Assembly (NCBI GenBank): GCA_030544215.1
Contig: JARZZO010000008.1
Location: 22,770,614-22,834,613, forward strand
Reading direction: 5' to 3'
Source: Zantedeschia hybrid cultivar
Taxonomy: Eukaryota; Streptophyta; Magnoliopsida; Alismatales; Araceae
Length of the DNA stretch: 64,000 bases
In this document: positions 37,229 to 47,179 of the stretch, piece after piece
How positions within the stretch are numbered: position 1 is the stretch's first letter
How the letters are laid out: each line of letters starts with the position of its first letter
Notes under the pieces: model-generated
Database searches by the model: none
What the model was told of the DNA's origin: nothing
What the model saw: the letters and a program-made list of their open reading frames with translations, nothing else
Program-made: the position numbers and the translations under genes

Positions 37229-37590
37229 TACTGTTGTGCATGATTTGATTTAAATCCAAAAATCGAATCAAACAGAGTGATTTGATTTGATTCCGTTCGG
37301 TTTGGGGTTAGATTTGGTTCGGTTCGGTTTCACAAAATTGGGAAATCAAATCGAACTAGAAAATCAAATAAATTAATTTTTTAAATCAATATATATTTTA
37401 TATTAACAATGTATATATAAATGTCATAATATTTTAGTCTCATATACATATTTATGTTTAAATTCAATATGAATAAAATGCTAAATTTTGGTTTGAATTG
37501 AACCGTTTTAGTTTCAGGTGCCAATTCGATGGGATTTAGTTTATAGAAATTTCCTCTACACCCGAACCAAACCAAACGTGCACAGCCCTA
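37229..37590. mobile_element. Non-autonomous hAT element
   Basis: The terminal inverted repeats are TACTGTTGTGCATG and the inverse of TAGGGCTGTGCACG. A perfect 8-bp duplication ATAGACAA flanks it (37221-37228, 37591-37598). The 362-bp body is rich in GGTTTGGTTCGGTT-type words, as in common plant hAT MITEs. Non-coding. Confidence 0.9.
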
Positions 37591-37821
37591 ATAGACAATA
37601 TATAATTCACATAGATCACAAATTAACAAGAACAGGTGGGAGCTGGTAGCTCTCTAGAGTCTAGATGAAACCTTTCGATGTTGTTCTACGTCTTGCAGAG
37701 CTACGGACATTGATGTTACCAGAGATGGGCACAGGTCAGGTGTGGTAGATACATCGAATCAGAAGCTAGAAGAAAAGACTTTTTTTTTATATCAACCGTA
37801 CAAAAAAATACCTGCCGTTTA

Positions 37822-38105
37822 ACACACTATATTATTGAAGTAAAAAAATACTTCTATTACTTAAATATCATAGAACATGATATTATATGATTAAAAATAC
37901 TAATTTTTCATTGACAAAAACTCATAATTTAGTTCAGAACTATTTATTATGATTATTACTTCTATTTAACCTTTTAAAATCTTGATATAAAAATTTATAT
38001 ATGACTTGCCGAATCTTTTTTTTAATCTCTTAATTGTTTGATCGAATTTTTGACATCTCATTCAAATTTTAAACTGAATTATTATCCGAACTTATCGCAC
38101 GGTAT
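37822..38105. repeat. Dispersed repeat, copy B
   Basis: Counterpart of 32974-33262. Both copies end near a CGGTATT / CGTATTATA word. The relation is old and gapped. Confidence 0.65.
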
Positions 38106-39260
38106 TTAACTAACTATGGTGTTTCCCCACCCATGTCTATATACATGTGTTTAATTATATCGTTAGCTTGTTGGGAAGTGGCATCCTACATTCTATACTT
38201 GATTCTAAAATGCATATCCTCTTCCTCCTTTTCTCATATGAGGAAGTATGCATGGTTCCAATTTGAGAACCGCTACTTTGCTTCCCCGTTTATAATGGTG
38301 AAACTGTTTCATAAAAATGGCGAAATCTGTACCACATACTTAACCAAGGGACCACATCTGTGCAAGTCCAATTAGACTGCACTACATGGATGCTATCTTT
38401 GTATTTACTGTGCTTCCCCCTTGGATGCGAACCACATATTCATCTGAGCAATAGCAAGGTCCAAACTTACAGAAATATGAACAACTTTATGACATGAACA
38501 GTTGTGTAGAGTTGATTAAGTCAGATCCATGTTAGTACTCTTGGGTCTAGAAGGACATGATGCCACTTTCTTGTTTCTGATAGAAGATAAAATGGAGACC
38601 AGAAGTATCAGCAGAACCAGCTTTCCTTGTATGCTTCTGGGTGGGACTACCTGCACCAACGACCTCTATCGTACCCAGTAAACATGCTAATTAAATGATA
38701 TGAGTTTTTAATGCTGTTAATAAACTAAGGCAAAAGTACCACGTACGGGAACTTTAATCTGAGGCCTTGAATTGGACATGAATTTGTTTTCAAATTAGCT
38801 CGTACGTGTCTCTTTAACTTGAAAAGCTTATTCTATATCCGGCAATTCAAAACTATATACACACATATATAGAGTTTGTCCCCTACAACAAAAGAAATAA
38901 TTTTTAGCGAGTGATAAATGTTAAATAACTTTGTATGTATACTTCCATATCTACACAGCTTACTTCTGATATTCATGGTTTGTGTTAGAGTGGACGTAGA
39001 ATACAAAAATATCTCAGTATGTCCCACAAGAGTAAATTAAAGAAAACTCACATGACCTCAACGCTTTGATTACAGATGATTGATCGTAGACCTAAATATA
39101 TTGATTTATGCCCCTATTTATATATGATTTGAACGTTAAAGACATCCAAGGAATTATGAAAAATATTTTAAAATTTAATTTAATTTTAGAAGTTATATAT
39201 AACCTCTATTGAACACATGCATGCAAATAATTTTGGAGAATTTACGTGTAAAAAGATAAG
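38106..39260. other. Intergenic, nothing recognised
   Basis: No gene-like frame with a known motif. An 80-codon frame at 38133-38375 is not supported. Confidence 0.45.
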
Positions 39261-39269
39261 AAGTTAATT

Positions 39270-41090
39270 TTCACACATTTCAAACTATCACAAGAGTTTC
39301 GGTATATTGGATTTGGTTGTCCCAGTATATGGAAAATCCAATAGGGGGGTGACTTAGGTTTTTCAAAAATTTAAAGTTTAAAAATACAAAAGATAGGAAG
39401 AAGGTAATATTTTTGAAAGCCTTCTTAAAATTTCCTAAGAAGGAAAATAAATATGCAAAGAAGGGGGTGAACAGCAAATAAGTCAATCACACCAAGAGAT
39501 AACCTATTTATAGTGCGATTTATAAAGACCTACATCCACTCCCCTATACTTCCTAGCAAACCACACACTATATCATACACATTACAAAAGCTAGTAAAAT
39601 GACTAGCACCACAATACACTCAAACCGTTCAAACATCCAAAAGAGCTAAGAACCTCATACACACAAAGAACCCTCAAAACCTCACACAAAGATACAATCT
39701 TCAAATCAAGACAAGAAAGAGAGAGAAAGAGTAGGCAGTGAAGTGAGTCGATGTCGATCAGGTGCAACCCAATCCCTTAATAAGAGTGTTGATGAAGCTC
39801 TAGGGAATGAGCCAAACTTCTTTCTCTTTTTCCTTGGCTTTCTCCTCTAGATGGGTAGCCTCACTTGAGGTTGGTGGAGGAGAATAAGTGGCTCTTGAAC
39901 TGTAGAAGAACTCTTCAAATGGATGTCCTCTCTTGCCTCCAAAAATCTCTAAGGATAACTTATAAAGGCATACTTTTCGATGTAGCCGTTAGATCCCACA
40001 ACGTTCAAATTTCAAAAAACTTGGTCTAAAGAAACATGTGAAAAGTAACATTTTAGTCAACCGTTTCAACCAAAACGGTCAACGGTTTTCAAATTTGAAC
40101 TATACCTAGGCATATTTCAGAAATGGTCGATTGTTTCGAACAAATTGATTGACCGTTTTGGAGATCACTTTTGTCTATAAAACTTGTTTAGTTCGGTCGA
40201 CCATTTCTCTTGTACCTAGTGGTGGATCTAGCCTTTGGGCTGTGGGGTCCCAGGACCCCACTGAATTTTTACAGTTTTACAGGCCCACTCCAAGTTTAGG
40301 TGTCCAAGACCTCACTAACCCACTATAGGACCCCATTGACCCACTGAACTTTTACAGTTTCACAGGCCCACTCCAAGTTTGGGTGCCTAGAACCCTATTG
40401 ACCCACTATAAGACTTCACTGACCTACTGAACTTTTGCAGTTTCACAGACCCAACCGCTCAGCTTGTTTTTTACCGAATACATATGGTACACTAAGATTT
40501 AATTATCCGATCGATTATTAACTTATAAAATCGTTAACGGATAATAGTTCTAAACTGATAACTTAATGGATACGGTCATAGATCTACTTTAGATCCGCAC
40601 CGAATCCGACCCGTTTGCATCCTTAGTTGTCCTCTCTCCAACTTGGCCCGCAGTACTCAATTTGAGGACCCTACTGGACCAAATTTCTGCGTCCGCCACT
40701 GCTTGTACCGGTCGACTGTTTTGACATTGGCTTTTGTTTTAAGCCCTTGTTCAGTCCGATCGACCTTTACCTTGTACCGTTCGACTGTTCAGCCTGGAAC
40801 TATGCTTTAACTCAACTCCAACCTACTCAAACCGTGCTTTCTTGCGCCGTCTTGAGTGAACACATTTTAACACTGAAAAACATGCAATCTAGCTAACTCT
40901 TAGTCTGTCATTCACTTGAAAACCATGTCAAAACTAAAAATATAGTTTCATTATCATCAAAATCGAACTCCAGAGAAGACATATTTTATGCAAACTATTT
41001 TCATTGAGTTAATTTCTCTTAAAATTTAAACTATAAATTTGCCTTCTCAAATAAAGCAAATATCTATACACCTATTACAATAAGATGCGT
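39270..41090. mobile_element. Probable old LTR (copia type), fragment
   Basis: The stretch has AATAGGGGGGTGACTTAGG-type sequence as seen in many plant copia LTRs. It also has a series of GGTCGACYGTTT words (about 40065, 40128, 40196, 40710, 40790) that look like a degenerate internal repeat. I could not fix the ends or a partner LTR. A hAT element is inserted at 40217-40701. Confidence 0.35.
40217..40701. mobile_element. Non-autonomous hAT element inside the LTR-like sequence
   Basis: The ends are TAGTGGTGGATCTAG and the inverse of CAGTGGCGGACGCAG. A perfect 8-bp duplication CTTGTACC flanks it (40209-40216, 40702-40709). Inside, an approximately 82-bp unit (CCCACTGAACTTTTACAG, then CCACTCCAAGTTT) is repeated about three times. 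It is 485 bp and non-coding. Confidence 0.9.
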
Positions 41091-41091
41091 G

Positions 41092-41280
41092 CAACACCCA
41101 TACTTTTTACCACACTCATTGAGAACCATTTTATTTCTCGTTAACTGTAAAAAGTGTGGTATAATATCTTTCCTCTAGGTACCCACCATACTTTTTACTA
41201 TCCCCTTTACCACACTCATTGAGAACTATTTAATTTCTCATTAATTGTAAAAAGTGTGGTATAATAGCATTCCTCTATAT
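41092..41280. repeat. 100-bp tandem duplication
   Basis: CACACTCATTGAGAAC occurs at 41111 and 41211, and GTAAAAAGTGTGGTATAATA at about 41147 and 41247; the offset is 100 bp. Each unit carries a small GAGAA...TTCTC hairpin. Confidence 0.85.
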
Positions 41281-41289
41281 ATATAGATA

Positions 41290-42094
41290 TTAATGTAATG
41301 TTATTTTTATGACTAAATTTCCTTTAAAGGGTAGGTACATAATCAATCTATGCAATTTTTTCAGATTTATTAATAATCCAGTAAGGATTTAAGTTAAGAA
41401 GGGGCCGAAGCTTATACTTTTGAAATGTTAAGGGGCAATTGTCATAAAATGCACAGGACAACAAAAATTTAAGGATAAGTAATTAATTCCCCCCGCCCCT
41501 GGGCTATCCCATAACAGGGGGGAGCATGTAATGAGCTTGGTGATGACAATTGTTGTTTTGACGTATGTAATAGTGTTGATGGTAACGATGGCAATGACGA
41601 TGGCATCATCAAAGAGTAATATCTATGTTAAGAAGGCTAAAACTACGTTAAAAACGATAAATTTCTTCAAAGTTAAGGGCTCCTACATATTACCTCTATA
41701 TTCGTCACATTTAGGAAATTCGTTCAATCATGATATTTTATTCTAACACCTCTTAATTTCATGTTTTTAGGTGAAAAACCCCAGAAGAATTAAGAATAAA
41801 GTCTTCAAGCTCTTGGAAGAAACTCCTCAAAGTATATAGAGGTTTATTAAATAAACATGTAACCAGGAGAGAGATTATTCAAAGATATCAAGATTGGATG
41901 AGTCCAGATATCCCTAGGTGTGATAGATTATGGGGGTAATATCTAAAAATTCTTAAAGTTCATGTTTTTCAATTACAAGAAATTAAATAATAGTCACCTT
42001 CATGGTAAGAGATAAATCCGTGCATGCGATCAGGAGTGCAGCGTCATAATTAAGAAATCAATTCATAAATGTAATTACCACACGTAACATGTCA
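41290..42094. other. Intergenic, nothing recognised
   Basis: No supported gene. A 71-codon frame at 41531 is low-complexity (Val/Thr/Met-rich) and not called. Confidence 0.45.
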
Positions 42095-42099
42095 ATAAG

Positions 42100-44529
42100 T
42101 GTTGGTTATTGGCCTATGGTGGTTTTGGACAATTAGTCCTATATCGATTTCTAAATTATGGTTCCAGTGCATATAATGTAACGACCCGCCACCTTATCAT
42201 CGGAGATCCGATTACTAAATAGATACCGAATCATTATTTTGGAACCAAACCAGGATCTAGATAAGTCTGGGAAATAAATAATTAACTAACCTAAACATTC
42301 ACATCGCATTGAATTGAAAAGGAAGTGTAAGAATTAAAAATTATTACAATGTGACTGGACACAACAAATAATTATATACTCCAACAGAAATAAAATAACA
42401 ACTATGTCGGGACATATTCCGGAACAACAGCAGCTGGCGCGTAATTCTAAGCAGCACTCTCCTCGCTAAGCTTGTCTGGAACCCTCACCTGAAAGCCGCA
42501 GGGGTGAGTCTCAACGAAAAGACTCAGTAGGGATCCTTCGATCTCCACCGCCCACTCACGCATCCACAAGAGCAGTAGCACAAATAAAGATAAAGTAAGC
42601 AAGTAAAACAGTAATTACTACTAATTCTCGATATAAACCACGTGTATTCGAAATGTAACATGCATATTTCAGAAATCGTTCTACCAGGGAACCTACAACC
42701 AACGTCTCGGCAAAACACGCCAACCACACAACCAAACGTGGGAAACACCGACCCGCTGAGACCAAACAGTAACCCCTCGGATAGTACGCTAGTTACTCCG
42801 GCCCAACTGGTTCAGGTGGTTACTCATTTTCTCAGCACGAGTGACACTCCACATGTACCATTTCAACACCGGTACTAGTTAACCCTGGGGTACATTAGGT
42901 GACTCTCTCTCTAGGCGTCACCCCACCACTCCCACACTGGCGCTGTGTCCCTCCCACACCGACACAGGGTGGCAAGCGCTACGACTGTCACTCTAGGTCC
43001 ACAATCGCACGAAACACAATACAGTACGATCCGATCACATAAATCCTTATCCTCGAGTACGATTTCAAATATGCAATAAACCAAACTATCTAACAGTGTG
43101 AAGATATGTTAACAGTATGAATTAATGTGATTCTGTCTTGAATCGCGTCGCCCAACGCCGACGCCATTCAAGTCTCCTAAACTGGTTCATGAAATTTCGA
43201 CCCCAGAATATGGCCTAAAACGCGTCGTCCCGGGAAGCCGCCATTTGAAAAGACGTCGCTGTCCTTAGACGCCATTCACAACAGAAGTCCCCTCTGACAG
43301 AAACCGTTACCGGGACAATTTTTGTCTAAATGGCGTCGTACTGGCCCGTCGCCATTCTGAATGACGTCGTCCTAGCGCGATGTCATTTAGCGCAAGAAAC
43401 CAGGTTTCTGCAGCTCGACTCGAGGGTCCCCTTTAACCTCAAATTCGCCCCAAAAACATCCAAAATGGGGAAAATGAAAAGAGAAACCAATCAATTACAG
43501 GAAAACCCACAAATCCACATTCATAGGAACCACCATAATCATTAAGAAAGCCCCTTAACATACTTATTCTACCCAAAATCCCATACACGCATCATGCTTC
43601 AAAATGGGAAAACATGGTTTTAAGTTGAAACACCACGGGGATCGTCACCCTACCGGTTACTTGAACTCCTTCAAGCTCCAAGCTGCCTATCCGCCTCGTC
43701 CCACGCCGCCGCCGGTACCACCGTGGACGCCGTTACTCCACCGGGACGTCGGCCGCCGTCCGGAGAGAAAAACGCCGCGGAAGAGATGGTGGTGGTAGTG
43801 GTAGGAGTTAGGAGGTCGATGGAGTGGAGGAAGAGAGGAAATGGTGGGAGGGAAATGAGGAGAAAGGGAAAAACGCCGCCGGGTCGCCGGAGGAAGAGAG
43901 GAGAGAGAGGAGGAAGGAGGAAATGAGAGAAAGGAAGGAGGGTTTGCGGGGTCAACTAGAAGCTGGGTAAAATGCGTCGTGCACTCCCGACGTCTTTCAG
44001 ATGACAAGACTGGGCCGTACACTGACAAGTCATGGTCGTACTCTGAAAGACGTCGTTCATCTAAGACGCCATTCAGACGATATGACCTGGGCCGTACTCT
44101 CGCGACCCAAGGCCAGCCGACGTGGCGCCCACGTGGCACAGCCTAAAACGCGACTACATTGCTGGACGCCATTTAAACCGCGTCGAGACAGAGTCCCAGT
44201 CCTATCAGGGCATGAACTACGGGATCCGATCCCGAAAATTGACCCGATAACCGGATCCGAAATCTCAATCCTTACATATAAGCCTGTGCCTCTGAATCTC
44301 AATACTGCGGTTTTGGGATTTCATCTTGGTATCAGAGCATTGATCCTGGGCCTGACCTCTTTCGCCTCTCCTTTCATTTCCACGGCCCATGGTGGCCGTG
44401 AGGGGGAGTGTTGGTTATTGGCCCATGGTGGCTTTGGACAATTAGTCCTATATCGGTTTCTAAATTATGGTTCCAGTACATATAAGCCTGTGCCTCTGAA
44501 TCTCAACACCGCGGTTTTGGGATTTCTCT
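42100..44529 (+). mobile_element. TRIM whose 5' LTR is split by a solo LTR
   Basis: The 5' LTR starts TGTTGGTTATTGGCC at 42100, is interrupted after 42176, and resumes at about 44282 up to about 44326. TGGTATCAGAGC (44327-44338) is an initiator tRNA-Met primer-binding site. An 82-bp internal part ends in AGGGGGAG (44401-44408). The 3' LTR is 44409 to about 44529. Flanks ATAAG and ATAAA agree at 4 of 5. Without the insertion it is about 325 bp. Confidence 0.9.
42177..44276. mobile_element. Solo LTR, 2.1 kb, nested in the TRIM
   Basis: It begins TGTAACGACCCGCC and ends CCTTACA (TG...CA). A perfect 5-bp duplication TATAA flanks it (42172-42176, 44277-44281). There is no internal coding region, so it is a solo LTR. 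It carries at least six stem-loop modules of the form GCGTC...GACGCCATT (43145-44170) and a GC-rich part at 43680-43920. Several open frames overlap here on both strands and are not called as genes. Retrotransposon lineage is unknown (a Ty3-type is my guess). Confidence 0.92.
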
Positions 44530-44917
44530 ATAAACCTGTGGCAAAGTGATATGGGGCTTCCTTCTCGTGCCGTGTTGATTTATTCTATTTTGTTTTATTT
44601 TATTTTTTGAAACTACAGAGAGGATTTATTTGCTAGTTTGTGAGAGTTAATTTGTGCCCAAGGCCGCTTGCAGCTAATTAGGACCATAGAGAAATTTGCT
44701 CAGTATGATGAGATTCTTGAGAATATATAATCATTCAAACAAGATGGAATAATTAATTGTGACTCTGAAATTAAAGAGATCTTCTATTAAGTGAGAAAGA
44801 TTGAGGGATATGAGTGTCCCGATTTAAACTCTGCTCTTGTTGAGATCTTGCAAGTATTTGATCAAGTAAATAACCACTTCAAAAGATAGATGAAAGGAAA
44901 AATACTATTTCTGATAG

Positions 44918-45072
44918 AATGAGATCATCTAGACCGTTTTATCTGGATCTTGATACGTCTCTAGATTCAACAAAAGGAATGACTTAGTCCATACAAATGA
45001 CCCATTTATCTTCTGTTTGTTGAGTTAAGGGGTACACCAAGATCCAGACAAAATAGTCCAAATGAACTCATT
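44918..45072. repeat. 155-bp foldback (long inverted repeat)
   Basis: The left arm (about 44918-44980) and the inverse of the right arm (about 45010-45072) align over about 63 bp with roughly three quarters identity. Both contain TCTGGATCTTG and start AATGAG. It may be a small foldback MITE. No clear target duplication was seen. Confidence 0.7.
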
Positions 45073-45880
45073 CCTCCCCTTATACGGTTAAAGCTACAAA
45101 GCCCACTTGCATTACTTCGAGCTTCTGAGCCCGAAGGTCCATTTAGATCCCTCCGATCGAGATCCAGGTAAAGAAAAAAAAAGATATGATTACTGCGATG
45201 CCAAGAGGGTTTTAAATCCACGTGGACTGAATGCCAAGGGCATTGTGATTGGGCGATAGCACAGCAAACATTTTTTTAACCTATAAAATAATTACTCGCT
45301 TAGGGACGACCCCAATTGGCATCCGATTTTAGATTGCGTGAGCACGCAATTTGATGGCCGCACTAAATATTACAATGCCTCCATTACAACAAACATTTCT
45401 CACAGAAAAGAATGACCTAAAGACAGCTACAAGAGTCACAGGTTCTATTAGCTGGTCCCCAATAGCCATTCTCCACTGCCTTGCCCATGTGGGATTTTAT
45501 TACAAACACCACGCCCCACAACCAAGCCAGCCTCTTCAGTCTCCGGGTTTTCGAAACTTCTGACTGTTTTTTATTTATTTACATAATTCAAAACTCCTAT
45601 ACATTTGACCTTACGTTCTTAAAAACCATCAGGTTAATTATTATGCATATGAAATTGGAACAAAACTCATAAACATAAGTCGTGATCAACTGTTCTGAAA
45701 GTATATATCCCAAGAATCACTGCAAATATATAGAAAGATCTTAGATATTAGTTTTCGTTTAATTTATTGTACTTAGATTTTGATTTCTCCAATCACGATG
45801 TTTATTTGTAATTCTTCATAATCTGGGATTGTTCAATGAACCCTCAACAAAATCAAAATAGACTCCTTAAATTTTTAAGA
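45073..45880. other. Intergenic, nothing recognised
   Basis: No gene or element ends recognised. Confidence 0.45.
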
Positions 45881-45887
45881 ATAATTA

Positions 45888-46434
45888 AGAACGGGGACAA
45901 CTCAACCTGAGCCAAGCTTTTGGAAGCTCGACTTTGACGCAGTATGAAAGTTTTAAGCTCAAGCTCGATTTGAGTTTTATGACTTTGAGCTTGGATTGAG
46001 TCAAGCTTAACCAAACTTGAGCTTGGCTCAAACTAGGACTCATATTAGGGGATCCAAGCCAGTTGAGCTGGATTGAGTAAATTCCAATAACCTGTAAAAT
46101 TCAATAAAATATGTATATTTTAAATGCTTAGGGTTGAACTTGAGCCAAAAGAACTACATGATGCTTAAAAAACTCATAATTATTTATACCATCGCATAAA
46201 TATATACATATACATAAACATTATAAATAAGTTATATATTATTATTTTCAAACCAGCTGATCAAGAGGCAAGTAAGTCAAAACTTAGAGATTAAGTTTGG
46301 GTTAAGCACATTTAGCCATATGCGCCTGATTTGAGACTCAATCTCAGCTCGCTTGATTAAGAGGGTTAAGACAAGTCAAGCCAAACTTGAGTCAAACTTG
46401 AGCGGCTTGGCTTATTACCAATCCTAAAAGGATC
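45888..46434. mobile_element. Probable hAT-like non-autonomous element
   Basis: The ends carry CTGAGCCAAGC on the left and GCTTGGCTTATTACCAATCC on the right. The body is full of AAGCTCGA, GAGCTTGG and CAAGCTTAA words, the look of a very common plant non-autonomous hAT family. I could not find a clean 8-bp duplication. Confidence 0.4.
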
Positions 46435-46786
46435 TCTTAGATTATTAAATAAATGTGTAACGTGAAGGAGTTAAAAATTGGTATTAATATGAGAATTTTG
46501 ATCCTTAAATGTGATATAAAAAATAATAGGTATATATATCCTTAAATATGATATATTATAGAGGATATATAACTAAAACCTCCTTAACAAAAACAACAAA
46601 TTGTATTTTACCCTTTCAAATGTGAAAGATGAAAATTTCTCGTTTTACTCTTTTTATTTTTAGTGAATTGTCATTTCATAACTTAAACATTAACTTCATT
46701 AACTGTAGTCAAATTAAGGAGAGAGCGTTATTAGTAATAACATGAAGGTTAACGTATAGTGGCATATATATACTAGTTAAGGGATA

Positions 46787-46896
46787 GTGTCAATCAATAT
46801 ATATTTTGAGATACATAAGCAAAAAAAACTTTTCTTTCTAGGTGTCAATCAATATATATTTTGAGATACATAAGCAAAAAAAACTTTTCTTTCTAG
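46787..46896. repeat. Perfect 55-bp tandem duplication
   Basis: The 55-bp unit starting GTGTCAATCAATATATATTT and ending CTTTCTAG occurs twice in direct succession (46787-46841, 46842-46896) with no mismatch that I can see. It must be very recent or an assembly artefact. Confidence 0.93.
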
Positions 46897-47076
46897 CAAA
46901 TTCCAAGCCCTAACAAAAAAGGCCTCACTATTGTGGGTTCCCCACTTCTTGGGCGGAAGCCTTTTCGGTCTAAAGAAATTTCCCTCAGAGTAAAAAGGAG
47001 AAAGCGACCAGGATGAGGTCGACATTCACATTCTTGATGTGCCAAGACTTCAAAACTGTGTCCACATGTATGTGTC

Positions 47077-47080
<4 letters not shown>

Positions 47081-47117
<37 letters not shown>
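47081..47117. repeat. (GA)n microsatellite
   Basis: A GA run of about 37 bp, with further short GA runs and a duplicated GATGATATTTATG word to about 47180. Confidence 0.9.
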
Positions 47118-47123
<6 letters not shown>

Positions 47124-47179
47124 TTATGTGGAAAGGAGAGAGGGAGAGAGAGATGATATTTATGGGGAGAGAGAGAGAG

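Noticed and set aside
43671..44139. Overlapping 94- and 150-codon frames on the minus strand
   Set aside because: They come from GC-rich, Pro/Ser/Arg-biased LTR sequence with equally long frames on the other strand.
44001..44549. 182-codon open frame
   Set aside because: It crosses the boundary between the solo LTR and the TRIM and ends in the TRIM LTR; no protein family resemblance.
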